NCBI GenBank assembly: GCA_040506195.1
Contig: JBEVXH010000006.1
Location: 222,420 to 286,419 of the forward strand
Length of the DNA stretch: 64,000 bases
Origin: Thiodiazotropha sp040506195
Lineage (GTDB): Bacteria; Pseudomonadota; Gammaproteobacteria; Chromatiales; Chromatiaceae
Reading direction: 5' to 3'
Shown: positions 44,220-54,007 of the stretch, in pieces
How the letters are laid out: every line of letters begins with the position of its first letter
Position numbering within the stretch: the first letter of the stretch is position 1
Position numbers and translations under genes: made by a program
Notes under the pieces: model-generated
Database searches by the model: none
What the model saw: the letters and a program-made list of their open reading frames with translations, nothing else
What the model was told of the DNA's origin: nothing

Positions 44220-45197
44220 ATGCAGGTGCAAAAGTTCGTGTCCACGGCAATCACCGGCGGTTTGCTATTTTCCAGCATTGCCATAGCGGGGGTGGCTAAA
44301 GATCTGCCGTTGCCCAGTGGCACGCCGGACGCCAACGCCATTGCGGATCAGGTCTATTTCGTCAATCATTTCTACTCCCTGAAGAATTTTGGCATCACCA
44401 ACAACAACAAGGATCCCAAGCGGAGTAACCGGGCAATTCCCGGCAAGATCACGGTCATCGTCAATAAATCGGCCGGCAGCAAGCCGACCACCATCACCGT
44501 AGAGCGCTATCTGAATAACGAATACGGCGATGGCTCCACCAACGCGCAGGACATCGCTATCTTTCGCTCCGGTAAGCTGAAAGGCACCGGCATGCTGATC
44601 ACTGACTATGTCGATGACAGCAAGAGCCAGTCCTACTCCATCTGGTTGCCGGCGCTTCGCAAGATACGCCGTTTTGCGGAACCGGCCCACGACGATGCCT
44701 GGGGCGGCACCGACTTCACTTTCGGTGACGTGACCCTGCGCAAGCCCAAGGACGAGACCCATGAGCTGTTGGGTACTGAAACCTTCAATGATTGTCTTGG
44801 CGCCATCGATAAGGCGGAATCGAAGAACAAGTATCTGCCCAACCCGCCCGACGCGGCCTGTGACCACAAGGGTAAAGAGGTCTACAAGCTGAAGAGTACC
44901 ACCAAGCGCGAGAACTGGTGGTACGACCATCGTGTGAGCTATGTCGATACCAAGACTTTTGCCGACTATCGAACCGAATATTTCAAAGGGGATGAGAAGG
45001 TTAAAGTAATCGATCGTGACTGGAGATCTCTAGATACTGATGATCCACGTGCCCAATTCTGGGGTTATTGGTACGGTAAGACCTTTTCAACAGGTCATGA
45101 AACCTGGGCAGTGATCCCCAAGGAGATCGTACAGTATGACCAGGGATGGCAGCCCGATTTTTGGTCAGAGAAGACCTTGAGAAAAATAAAACGCTAA
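44220..45197 (+). CDS. LolA-like outer membrane lipoprotein-sorting protein
   Basis: 325 residues with a signal peptide (about 1-24). The pattern IFRSGKLKGTGMLITDYVDDSKSQSYSIWLPALRKIRRFAEPAHDDAWGGTDFTFGDV is that of the LolA-like family annotated as outer membrane lipoprotein-sorting protein, in which a half-barrel binds lipids. Two Cys in NDCLGAIDK and DAACDHKG may form a disulfide. It is the first gene before a DUF1302 protein and an MMPL-type RND exporter; such trios recur in proteobacteria that export or traffic hydrophobic compounds. The cargo is unknown. Confidence 0.8.
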   Translation: MQVQKFVSTAITGGLLFSSIAIAGVAKDLPLPSGTPDANAIADQVYFVNHFYSLKNFGITNNNKDPKRSNRAIPGKITVIVNKSAGSKPTTITVERYLNNEYGDGSTNAQDIAIFRSGKLKGTGMLITDYVDDSKSQSYSIWLPALRKIRRFAEPAHDDAWGGTDFTFGDVTLRKPKDETHELLGTETFNDCLGAIDKAESKNKYLPNPPDAACDHKGKEVYKLKSTTKRENWWYDHRVSYVDTKTFADYRTEYFKGDEKVKVIDRDWRSLDTDDPRAQFWGYWYGKTFSTGHETWAVIPKEIVQYDQGWQPDFWSEKTLRKIKR

Positions 45198-45206
45198 ACA
45201 TAAAAC

Positions 45207-45233
45207 GGATGCACCCGCTGTGCGGGCGCATCC
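45207..45233 (+). terminator. intercistronic hairpin
   Basis: GGATGCACCCGC and GCGGGCGCATCC pair with one mismatch around a TGT loop, without a T-run. It may attenuate or stabilise the upstream message and need not stop transcription. Confidence 0.45.
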
Positions 45234-45339
45234 AGCAAAAACCGGCTTGCCTGGAATTGGCGGCCATACACATCATCGAATCCGGCAAAGAGTAGCAGCA
45301 AGGGCTGCCGGCTATCGTTGAACCCGGGAGGAACCATTC

Positions 45340-47559
45340 ATGTTCAAACGCTGTAAGTTGCATCAATCGATCCTGCTTGCCTTGATTCTACCCAGTATCG
45401 CCATGGCTGAAGTCGAGATCACTGGTTATCTGAAAAACGAAACATCCGTCTTTACACGCGATGGCCAAGTGACCGGCGAGGCGGATACGATGGTCGATGA
45501 GAGAGGTCACGACAAGGGGGATTTGCTGAAATTCGAAAACTCCGCCCGAATTTTCATGAATGGTTACCTGGGTGAAGAGAGTAGCTGGCATGCCGATCTG
45601 AACTTCATCTATGACTCCGAAGGGGTCAATGACACCTACAAGGGGCATGAGCTTTATACCCAACACGACTATGTAAGAGAACTCTATGTGGATACTTCTC
45701 TGTACGGCTGGGATCTGCGTTTGGGCAAACAGCAGGTCGTTTGGGGTACGGCCGACGGCATCAAACTGCTGGATATCATCAACCCCACCGATTTCCGCGA
45801 ACTCAACCAGAATGCCATGGAGGACTCGCGGATTCCGATCTGGATGATCAATGCGGAACGCAACATAGGCGATAACAGTAACGTTCAGCTGATTGTCTCA
45901 CAGGTTGAGGAGAACAAGATTCCCGGTCTCAATCCCGACGGCGATGCGGGTCATCCCTTCCTGATGAAGGGGGTCGAGACGATCAGCGGTCAGGTGAACG
46001 GTTTTTTCAACATTGCACCGGCGCTGAGTAATGTGGCTGCCACGTTCAACGGCGCCGCGATGGGCGGTGGCTTTACCGGCGGCATGATGCTGCCCGTGGG
46101 TTTGAACCTGTTCGCCGGCCTGACCGTAGACGGTTTTGCCGGTAACTTCTGGGATGCGGTAACCACACCGGGGTTGTTGAATCCAACGGTTCCCACCGAC
46201 CCGGTAGCTGCGCCCGGTTGGTTCCTGTTGAATGCCTTTACCCAGTTCGGCTTCACCGGCCAGCCCGGTTTTCCCGCAGGTCTCAACGATCCTAACGGTA
46301 ACTTCGGCGCCACAAATCTGATGCCGATTACCGCTTTCAACGCCCCGCCGACGCCGGCGGATGTGACCTGGCAGCCGGGGGAGGCGAGCTCAGCCTTCGA
46401 ATTCATGTCGAATGCAACCTTCGCCACATTCAACACTTTCACCAGCTTCAGTCCGACCGGCCTGACCGGCACAACCAGCGAGTGGGTGCGTGACTATCCG
46501 GATGACAGTGACGTGAATGCCGGTTTCCGCTTTCGCAACTCTACCGATGGCGGCCTCAACTGGTCCTTCAACTACTTCCACCACTATGGCGCCAATCCGG
46601 ATCTCGATCTCAGTTGGCGGAATGCAGCCGGGGATGAGTTGACCGTGCAGCGTGCACCGACCCTGTTTTTCGATACCAACGGTACACCCGGTCCGCAGCA
46701 GAACGATACCTTTATCCCCGATGTGGCTAACAGTTTGACACGGGACCAGGCCAGGGCAAACTGGGATATGGGTAATGCCACCACGATTCTGGTCCACGAT
46801 GGTACCGGCTCCACCTACTATGGCGCGTTGGATCCAAGCGCCGTGCTGCCGGCATTGGCTGACGGCAGTCCTTTCAATGAACCGCCGGCGATGGGGGCAG
46901 GTGCGCCGATCTTGCGCTTTACCGAGACACTGCACCGGGTCAACAGCGTGGGCGCCTCCTTCGACTACGCCCTCGATATGGGCGATATCCCGCTGGTGCT
47001 CAGGGGTGAGTTCCTCTATGACGAGGGTGACAAGCAACCGGTCATCGATAAGTTTCTGCTCTCAATCGGTGATCTGACCAATGCCCTGAAGATGGAGGAC
47101 GCCGACTACTTCAAGTATGTTCTGGGCGCGGATATCACGGTCGCAACCAACCTGCTCGTCAGCGGTCAGTTCATCCAGTTCCGCAATCTCGATTTTGTGG
47201 ATGAGAAAGATACCTGTATGACCCAGACCGGCGCGATGGTGGATTGCAGCCGCTATACCGCGGATTTCCCCACCATGAGCCTCAGCAATGGCCTGATGAA
47301 AGGGTATGAGGACAAGGAGTTCTACTCGCTCTTTTTCTCCAAGCCCTTCGGCGATTCCCAGGAACACCGCTGGAACAATATCTTTATCTACGAAGAGGGC
47401 GGCGGCAAATGGAATCGTCTCGATATCGAGTACACCTTTACCGACACCATTCTCGGCTCTGTGGAGTGGAACAACTACTGGGGTGATGAAAATACCACCT
47501 TCGGTCAGTTCGAGAACAGCTCCAACTTCCAGGTCGGTCTGAAGTGGATATTCGAGTAA
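45340..47559 (+). CDS. DUF1302-family outer membrane protein
   Basis: 739 residues with a signal peptide (about 1-22, ending SIAMA). After EVEITGYLKNETSVFTRDG come alternating hydrophobic strands typical of a beta-barrel, and the C-terminus ends FQVGLKWIFE. WDLRLGKQQVVWGTADGIKLLDIINPTDFRE is the signature I know from DUF1302 proteins. A long insert (about 200-430) rich in Pro, Thr and Phe could be an extracellular loop region or plug. It is the presumed outer membrane channel of the exporter operon. Confidence 0.82.
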   Translation: MFKRCKLHQSILLALILPSIAMAEVEITGYLKNETSVFTRDGQVTGEADTMVDERGHDKGDLLKFENSARIFMNGYLGEESSWHADLNFIYDSEGVNDTYKGHELYTQHDYVRELYVDTSLYGWDLRLGKQQVVWGTADGIKLLDIINPTDFRELNQNAMEDSRIPIWMINAERNIGDNSNVQLIVSQVEENKIPGLNPDGDAGHPFLMKGVETISGQVNGFFNIAPALSNVAATFNGAAMGGGFTGGMMLPVGLNLFAGLTVDGFAGNFWDAVTTPGLLNPTVPTDPVAAPGWFLLNAFTQFGFTGQPGFPAGLNDPNGNFGATNLMPITAFNAPPTPADVTWQPGEASSAFEFMSNATFATFNTFTSFSPTGLTGTTSEWVRDYPDDSDVNAGFRFRNSTDGGLNWSFNYFHHYGANPDLDLSWRNAAGDELTVQRAPTLFFDTNGTPGPQQNDTFIPDVANSLTRDQARANWDMGNATTILVHDGTGSTYYGALDPSAVLPALADGSPFNEPPAMGAGAPILRFTETLHRVNSVGASFDYALDMGDIPLVLRGEFLYDEGDKQPVIDKFLLSIGDLTNALKMEDADYFKYVLGADITVATNLLVSGQFIQFRNLDFVDEKDTCMTQTGAMVDCSRYTADFPTMSLSNGLMKGYEDKEFYSLFFSKPFGDSQEHRWNNIFIYEEGGGKWNRLDIEYTFTDTILGSVEWNNYWGDENTTFGQFENSSNFQVGLKWIFE

Positions 47560-47602
47560 CGCCAAAAACCACCGACCAAAGTCGAGCATCTTAACTAAGC
47601 GA

Positions 47603-47629
47603 GGATGTCCGGTGAGATACCGGGCATCC
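47603..47629 (+). terminator. intercistronic hairpin before the RND gene
   Basis: GGATGTCCGGT and ACCGGGCATCC pair with one mismatch around GAGAT. No T-run follows, so it resembles a processing or attenuation hairpin. Confidence 0.4.
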
Positions 47630-47662
47630 CTCATCAAACAGCGCTTTTACGGGGATTGAGCC

Positions 47663-50488
47663 ATGAGTGGTTCTGAGTCAACCAATGGATCAGGAAATCG
47701 ATGGGCTGAGGGTTATGCGGACTTTGTCATCAAATTTCGCTGGCCGTTGATGCTGATTTTGCTGGTGGTCACCATCGTGGCCGCCCTGCAGATCAAACAT
47801 CTGGATATGCGCAACGATCCGGATACGCTGCTGCCTCCAAGCAATCGCTACGTCGCGACCAACCTGTATGCCGAATACAATTTCGGTATGGGTAATCTGA
47901 TGGTCTTTACCCTGCGCATAAAAGATGGGGATGTGTACAAGGGGTGGTTCATCAACAAGGTCCAGGAGATACACAATCGGCTGGTCTCCCTGGAGAAGGC
48001 GCGGGAATCGAATTTTATCGATATCGCAGCGAAGAAAATAAAGTATATGGGGGCGGATGAGAACGGCCTGGTGTTTAAGCGCCTGATACCGACGGAAGGG
48101 ATCAGCAGTGATCCGGGTATCGAGGAACGGCAGCTGGAGTTTCTCAAAGAGGGCATCGAGGCTAACCCCGTTATCGGCCCGATGTTGGTCGGATTTGAGG
48201 ATGCCGAAGGGAATAAATGTGAATTTCAGGAGAAGGACGAGAAAAACTGTACTGCCAAGTCGCTCTATATCATCGGCGATTATACCGATGAGGTAAAAGA
48301 GATCTACCTGCCCTGGGTAAGGGAGGTCAGGGCGATGATGGATGAGTATAGTCAGGATGACCGTTTCGAACTGCTGGTGGCGGGTGAGCCCTACTTCCTG
48401 GCTTGGATGCTGGCGGATCTGGTCAACAAGTGGTGGTTGTTCGTCATCTCATTCGCCATCGTGATTGCCGCGCTCTGGTTTGAGTTCCGCAACTGGCGGG
48501 GTTCCCTGTTTCCGATCATCGGTGTCAGTGCAACGATCGTGCTGACATTGGGATTGATGGGATTCTCCGCTTTCAAATTGACCACCATGATGGTGTTGAC
48601 GCCGATGCTGTTGCTGGCAATCGGTATCGGTCACTCGGTCCAGGTGACCCGGCGCTTCATGCAGGAGCAGGCTGATTCGGGTGATTGTGAATCGGCCGCC
48701 AGGGTTGCGATCTCCCATACCATTGTCCCGGCCACGCTTTCGATCGTAACCGATATGGTCGGCTTTGCGACCCTCGCTACAGTGGATATCTCATTCTACA
48801 AGGCATACGCCTACTTCGGCATGTTCGGCATGCTGACCCTGCTGTTTACCACTACCACTCTGATCCCGTTGCTGATGATGACCTTTCCCTGCAGCCGGAC
48901 GGATATGGGCGAAGGGCATGAGCAATCGTGGGAGAGCAAAGTGGGCGGGGTGATCACCGGTATGTTGAATGGTCCCGGCAAGGTGATTCCGATCCTCTTT
49001 GTAATCGTAATATTCGCCTGGTCAATCTACTATACCGAAATCGGCCGGGGTATTTCGGGCCTGATGGCCGGTGAGGCCGGCAGAGCCGACCCGGAGGTGG
49101 CTCGCATACAGGACGAGTTCGATATCATGCCGGGGGTTGAAAAGGGCATCAATTACTCCCGTGCGGCGTTCAAGGAGAAATCGATCACCATCCAGCATAT
49201 CGAACGGTTGAATACGATCATGCCCGGAGTTATATCGGTATCGATCCCGGTGCGTGGCAAGGAACCCGTTGCCGAGCTATGCGTGGATAGCTACTTTTCT
49301 GAAGATATCTACGATATCGAGGATCCGTTGGAGAAGGCTGCCGCCTGTGAAAAGGCGAAGGCTGATTTGGGCTGTTGGGATCCCGACCCATGTGGTGCCC
49401 AGGGTATCTTCAACGAGGCTGATGTGCTTGCCGACATCGAGGCTATGGAGGAGTGGATGCGCGCCCATCCGTTTATCGGCTTCACCGGCTCCTATGCGCA
49501 ATATATCCGCTTGGTGAATATGCTGCTGACGGCGGAACCGGGTGAGCAACCGGATATCGGCGATCTCTATATCCCCACTTCCAAGAAACTGCGTTCCATC
49601 GATCCCGACGATGACAGGGGCGGTGACGATATCGTGCAGCTCTACAACGGCCTGCTTGAAACCATGACCGAGGAGGGCGACATGGACTCCTTCGTCATGA
49701 AGAACTGGAATGAAGGGGTAGTGATGGGATTCATCAACACCATGGATCCGGTGGAGGCCCATGTGGTTACCATGGATATCCAACAATATATCGAGGAACA
49801 CAAGAACGATCCCGGTTTCAGCAAAGTCAACTTCGGTCTGCGCTCCGGTCCGGTCGAAGACCTTTCCGGTGACAGCAACGAGCTGTCTGTGGATGGCGCG
49901 GACTATGTCAGGCCCGGTGTGGGTGGTTTCCTTGGCGCCACCGAGGCCACCCGCGAGGTGGCGGTGGACAACTGGCTCACCGGGCCTCTGCTGACTGCAG
50001 CGGCTGTATTTCTCATCGCCGCATTGATATTCCGCTCCGTTGTTGTCTCGATAATCCTCATGGTGCTGCTGTTCATCACCTTGTTTGCCCAGTACGGTCT
50101 CGGCGGTTACATGACCAGTATCCAGAACTGGTCGGGCAATCTGGCATTCCATCTCCAGGTGGCGCTGAGCATCGCCATGGGACTTGGTATCGACTACGGC
50201 ATCTATATGATGTCGAGGCTTAAAGAGGAGATGGCGGCAACCGCGGGGGATTGGCAGCAGTCATTGGTCAATACCTTGAATACCACCGGCTCGGCGGTGA
50301 TCATTTCCGTGATCGTGCTACTCGGTTGTTTCATACCTTTGCTGAATACCGACCTTGCCAACACCTGGGGCTTGGGGGTCTATATCAGCCAGGCCTTGTT
50401 GATCGATGTGGTCACGGCCCTTACGATCCTGCCGATGTTGGTTGCGTGGCTGAAGCCCAAATTTGTTTTCGGTAGATATAAAAACTAA
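47663..50488 (+). CDS. MMPL-type RND family exporter
   Basis: 941 residues with about twelve transmembrane helices in two halves: TM1 near 28-46, a large periplasmic loop, a block of five near 255-430, TM7 near 462-480, a second loop, and a block of five near 785-930. Both halves show the SSD-like pattern (MLLLAIGIGHSVQVTRRFMQE and ALSIAMGLGIDYGIYMMSRLKEE) with the intramembrane Asp in the second. Periplasmic loops contain several Cys pairs (CVDSYF, CWDPDPCG). The family moves lipids, hopanoids or other hydrophobic molecules using proton motive force. It ends the operon. Confidence 0.88.
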   Translation: MSGSESTNGSGNRWAEGYADFVIKFRWPLMLILLVVTIVAALQIKHLDMRNDPDTLLPPSNRYVATNLYAEYNFGMGNLMVFTLRIKDGDVYKGWFINKVQEIHNRLVSLEKARESNFIDIAAKKIKYMGADENGLVFKRLIPTEGISSDPGIEERQLEFLKEGIEANPVIGPMLVGFEDAEGNKCEFQEKDEKNCTAKSLYIIGDYTDEVKEIYLPWVREVRAMMDEYSQDDRFELLVAGEPYFLAWMLADLVNKWWLFVISFAIVIAALWFEFRNWRGSLFPIIGVSATIVLTLGLMGFSAFKLTTMMVLTPMLLLAIGIGHSVQVTRRFMQEQADSGDCESAARVAISHTIVPATLSIVTDMVGFATLATVDISFYKAYAYFGMFGMLTLLFTTTTLIPLLMMTFPCSRTDMGEGHEQSWESKVGGVITGMLNGPGKVIPILFVIVIFAWSIYYTEIGRGISGLMAGEAGRADPEVARIQDEFDIMPGVEKGINYSRAAFKEKSITIQHIERLNTIMPGVISVSIPVRGKEPVAELCVDSYFSEDIYDIEDPLEKAAACEKAKADLGCWDPDPCGAQGIFNEADVLADIEAMEEWMRAHPFIGFTGSYAQYIRLVNMLLTAEPGEQPDIGDLYIPTSKKLRSIDPDDDRGGDDIVQLYNGLLETMTEEGDMDSFVMKNWNEGVVMGFINTMDPVEAHVVTMDIQQYIEEHKNDPGFSKVNFGLRSGPVEDLSGDSNELSVDGADYVRPGVGGFLGATEATREVAVDNWLTGPLLTAAAVFLIAALIFRSVVVSIILMVLLFITLFAQYGLGGYMTSIQNWSGNLAFHLQVALSIAMGLGIDYGIYMMSRLKEEMAATAGDWQQSLVNTLNTTGSAVIISVIVLLGCFIPLLNTDLANTWGLGVYISQALLIDVVTALTILPMLVAWLKPKFVFGRYKN

Positions 50489-50530
50489 AAAAGAACCACT
50501 GTTCTGAATTGCTTATTCAGCACAGGCTGC

Positions 50531-50556
50531 AGCCGGCGTTTAACGCCGGCTTTTTT
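50531..50556 (+). terminator. Rho-independent terminator of the RND operon
   Basis: AGCCGGCGTT-TAACGCCGGCT hairpin followed by six T. Confidence 0.9.
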
Positions 50557-50587
50557 ATTGGCATGACTGAGAAATGTGTTGTAGCAG

Positions 50588-53410
50588 CTATGTCTTTACT
50601 GTTGATTTGCGGCCATTCGACAGAGATTCCACAAGGGCGGTATAAGATGTATTCAACTGAGAAAACAATCCCGCTGCATTCGAGCTATCCATGTCGCTTG
50701 TAATGTGTTCCAAGGCATTACAGTGCGCAACGACATCATCAGCGCCGATGGCGGCGCTGCTTGAAGCCAGGCTATGCGCTGCGCGTTTCAACCTATCCGT
50801 GTCAGCCTGTTGAATGGCTTCAGCGACGATATCCAGCAGATCGGAGGATGTTTCAAGATATATATCAATAATTCGTTGTGGAATATCATGGTTTTGCCCA
50901 TGTTGCAGTATGCTGATGTCATCGAGAATCTCACGGTTCCGTGCCTCTCGATGATCTGCGGAAGCCGGTTTTTCACCAAGCAAACCTTTCTGTTCATCAA
51001 GTTTCGAGGATGTCAGGGTGGCATCATCCGGTGATAACCATTTTTTCAGAATATGCTGCAGTTTGTCGTGCGTCACGGGTTTGCCGATGTAATCGTCCAT
51101 CCCCGCGGCCAGACACTTCTGCTGGTCGCCGTCCATAACATTGGCGGTTAATGCAATGATCGTTATGTGTTCGGATTCATCCTCTTTTTTACGAATGATC
51201 CTGGTGGTTTCATAGCCATCCAATTCCGGCATCTGAATGTCCATAAGGATCATATCGTAATGGTTATTGCTGAGTAGCTCCAGGGCTTCCCGGCCGTTGT
51301 TCGCGAGTGTCACCTTGCAACAAAACAGTTGCAGCATTTCATCGATGACGGCTTGGTTCACCAGATTATCTTCCGCCACCAGTATCCTGGATTCCCTCTC
51401 GGGACTGAATGTTGGCGCAGGGTCGATTATTGGTGTTGTCTCAAGTCGTACATCCTGCTGTTGCTGAGTCTTGGATTGATTCGTCAATAGCCTGATTGTG
51501 CTGTCGAGTTCTGCCAGGCGGACCGGTTTGACCAGGTAAGAGTCGATGCTGTCGCCAGGAACCGGTGTGATGCTGGCGGTCGGTATCTGAGATGTCAGCA
51601 TTATGATTGATGGTGTATTGAAGGCGGGATCTAGCCTGATTGACTTGCCCAGGTCATGTCCGTCCATGTCTGAGAGAAACCGGTCTGTTATAACGGCATG
51701 AAAAAAACCGCCTGCTGAGGCTGTTTGTTTGAGCTGTTGAATGGCCTCCGCACCGTTAAACTCCAGAGTGACACGGTAGTCGAGGTCCTTTAAGGATTGG
51801 TAAAGTACTTCAGCTATACGACGGTTGTTGCCAACCAGAAGAATTCGTCGTTGACTAATCCTGCCATCTTTCTTCGGTTGCCTTGCTTTACTCTCTTCAT
51901 GCAGGCTGAGGCGAGCGGTAAACCAAAACATTGATCCCTTGTCCGGTTCGGATTCGAGTCCAATCTCACCGTGCATGAGTTCGACCAATTTTTTAGATAT
52001 CGCCAACCCCAGGCCGGTACCGCCAAAACGGCGGCTAGTGGAGCCATCCGCCTGTGAAAAGACATCGAATATATGCTTTTTCATCTCCGAGGAGATGCCG
52101 ATGCCGCTGTCAGCAACCTCAAACCTTATCGTTAAGTCGGAAGTTGACTTCGCCCATGGCAGGACGCGAACGATTACTTCACCTTCATGTGTAAATTTGA
52201 CCGCATTTCCAATCAGGTTGACCAAAATCTGTCTGATGCGCTGTTCGTCACCGAGCAAAGCGTGTGGTATGGAGGGCGGGCAGTAGCTGATCAATTCCAA
52301 TCTTTTTTCACGCGCCTGTCCACCAAGTAGTTGCACGACCTCCTCTAGAAGATTGTGAAGATTGAAGATATTTTCAACCAGCTCTGCCTTGCCGGCCTCG
52401 ATTTTTGAGAAATCCAGAATATCGTTGATGATCGTCAGCAATGAACGACCTGCGCTATGCGCGGTGTTTGCGAAGCGTCGCTGCCGTTCATTCAAATCTG
52501 TGTTCAATAGCAGTTCGGTCATGCCGAGTACACCATTCATGGGGGTGCGGATCTCATGGCTCATGGTGGCGAGAAACTGTGATTTCGCCTGGTTAGCCGT
52601 CTCCGCGCCCTCCTTCGCGGACTGCAACTCGAGCAGTGTGGCTGCCAGCTTCTGGTCGCGGTTCTGAATCTGCTCTAGCATGGTGTTGAATCCGTCGGTC
52701 AATATTCCCAATTCATCCGGACTGACCGATTTCACACGCAGGCTGTAGTCGCCCTGCCGGGTGACGTTATCCATGGTGGATGTGAGAATGTTGATCGGTT
52801 TTGTAATCAGGCGTTGCAGGCGCAGTGCCAGCAGATAGGCGAGGAAGAAAGCGAGAACCAATACGACTGTTGCAATGACGATCTGTCGCTGCAGACTGGC
52901 ATGGAGTTGGGTCAGGTCCTGTTTGACGCCAATGTAACCGAGTGTTTTCTTGCTGAATCTTATTTCATGGTTGACTTCGAGATAATCAGGGTGAAACTGG
53001 AAACGGGTCAATTCATCCTGCATGGCCCCTGATCTGCTGGACCGAACGTCATGATCTTTTTCCAATTCGGGAATGAGTGACTGGTGTTGCGGGTGGTTGC
53101 TTTTGTAGGCGGCGAATAGTGAACCTTTCTCATCCGTGATATAGGCATGGATGATGGTTTTTTCCTCACTCAGGGCTAACAGGATCTCTTCAGCTGTTTT
53201 CGGGTCGTTGAATATCAGGGTGGCGGTCGTATCGACACCCAGCACACGAGTCAGGGCGGAGGCTGATTCGACCATTGAGTCACGTTTGGCCACCATTTCC
53301 GAGGTGACGAATGCGACCGATGTCAAAGTCAGTGCGGCAACACTGGTGATCAATGCGATGGCGATGACCTTTGCCCGGATCGGCCACCGTTTGAAGTCGA
53401 GTCCGATCAC
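50588..53410 (-). CDS. hybrid histidine kinase with CHASE8 input, two receivers and HPt
   Basis: 940 residues. TM1 is near 17-36 and TM2 near 176-198. The periplasmic part (about 43-145; ASALTRVLGVDTTATLIFND...EEILLALSEEKTIIHAYITDEKGSLFAAY) matches CHASE8, the sensory domain of YfiN. HAMP (about 200-250) and HisKA with His285 in FLATMSHEIRTP come next, then an ATPase with GGTGLGLAISKKLVELM. The first receiver lacks the acidic pair (LLVGNNRR); the second is complete (LVAEDN, MILMDIQMPELDG). An HPt domain ends the protein with AAHSLASSSAAIG. It overlaps the YfiR gene upstream by four bases, so YfiR is its likely partner. No DNA-binding output gene is adjacent. Confidence 0.88.
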   Translation of the reverse strand: MIGLDFKRWPIRAKVIAIALITSVAALTLTSVAFVTSEMVAKRDSMVESASALTRVLGVDTTATLIFNDPKTAEEILLALSEEKTIIHAYITDEKGSLFAAYKSNHPQHQSLIPELEKDHDVRSSRSGAMQDELTRFQFHPDYLEVNHEIRFSKKTLGYIGVKQDLTQLHASLQRQIVIATVVLVLAFFLAYLLALRLQRLITKPINILTSTMDNVTRQGDYSLRVKSVSPDELGILTDGFNTMLEQIQNRDQKLAATLLELQSAKEGAETANQAKSQFLATMSHEIRTPMNGVLGMTELLLNTDLNERQRRFANTAHSAGRSLLTIINDILDFSKIEAGKAELVENIFNLHNLLEEVVQLLGGQAREKRLELISYCPPSIPHALLGDEQRIRQILVNLIGNAVKFTHEGEVIVRVLPWAKSTSDLTIRFEVADSGIGISSEMKKHIFDVFSQADGSTSRRFGGTGLGLAISKKLVELMHGEIGLESEPDKGSMFWFTARLSLHEESKARQPKKDGRISQRRILLVGNNRRIAEVLYQSLKDLDYRVTLEFNGAEAIQQLKQTASAGGFFHAVITDRFLSDMDGHDLGKSIRLDPAFNTPSIIMLTSQIPTASITPVPGDSIDSYLVKPVRLAELDSTIRLLTNQSKTQQQQDVRLETTPIIDPAPTFSPERESRILVAEDNLVNQAVIDEMLQLFCCKVTLANNGREALELLSNNHYDMILMDIQMPELDGYETTRIIRKKEDESEHITIIALTANVMDGDQQKCLAAGMDDYIGKPVTHDKLQHILKKWLSPDDATLTSSKLDEQKGLLGEKPASADHREARNREILDDISILQHGQNHDIPQRIIDIYLETSSDLLDIVAEAIQQADTDRLKRAAHSLASSSAAIGADDVVAHCNALEHITSDMDSSNAAGLFSQLNTSYTALVESLSNGRKSTVKT

Positions 53411-54003
53411 TGCTTTGCATCCTCTTGTGACGGCCTGACGCGGGTTGCCAGTCTAAGCAGTTTTGAACTGACCTTCAATTGCCCTTGATCCAGTGCATCC
53501 AGATTCACGACCAGTTTAATCTTACGTGCTTTTTTTAACAAAACAATAGAGCCACCGACGGGAATGAAATCGGGATGGTCGCTGACGGTGAGTACCGATT
53601 GAGTAGCAAGTTGTTGAATGAGTTCAGCGGGATAACCGGCAGCCGGCTGATGGATAAAGAGTATGTTACAGTCAGAAAGTTGTTGTTCGTCTACCGTTTC
53701 CACGACCCGCAGTTCCTTGCCATTGATCGTCTCGTCTTTTGTGATCTCTTTCATGCGATCGTTTAGCCGGCTGGAACCGAGTAGGCAATAGTTGATGGAA
53801 CTGATCTTGCTTTGAAAAGTGTTGTCCGGCCAAGTGATATAGTTTGCGAAGTTATAGAGAAAAAGTGCCTTCAATCGGTCTTCGTCCACCTGTTCTGAGT
53901 TTGCGGAACCTAGCGGCAGACACAAAAGCAGGATTGCCACGGCAAATGGCATGATCGAGTGCCATTTGCCTGTTACGCTGATTGAAGTGGCCGGTATCGA
54001 CAT
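53407..54003 (-). CDS. YfiR-family periplasmic protein (DUF4154)
   Basis: 198 residues from the ATG at 54003, preceded by GGAGTGG; an earlier ATG at 54039 would run into the receptor gene. A signal sequence (hydrophobic about 18-34) precedes DEDRLKALFLYNFANYITWPDN, the YfiR hallmark, then YCLLGSS, GKELRVVETVDEQQLSDCNILFIHQ and VGGSIVLLKKARKIKLVVNLDAL. In Pseudomonas YfiR binds and silences the CHASE8 diguanylate cyclase YfiN from the periplasm. Here the next gene encodes a CHASE8 histidine kinase, so the same interaction is expected with a different output. It sits between that kinase and a TonB receptor. Confidence 0.85.
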   Translation of the reverse strand: MSIPATSISVTGKWHSIMPFAVAILLLCLPLGSANSEQVDEDRLKALFLYNFANYITWPDNTFQSKISSINYCLLGSSRLNDRMKEITKDETINGKELRVVETVDEQQLSDCNILFIHQPAAGYPAELIQQLATQSVLTVSDHPDFIPVGGSIVLLKKARKIKLVVNLDALDQGQLKVSSKLLRLATRVRPSQEDAKQ

Positions 54004-54007
54004 GGTG

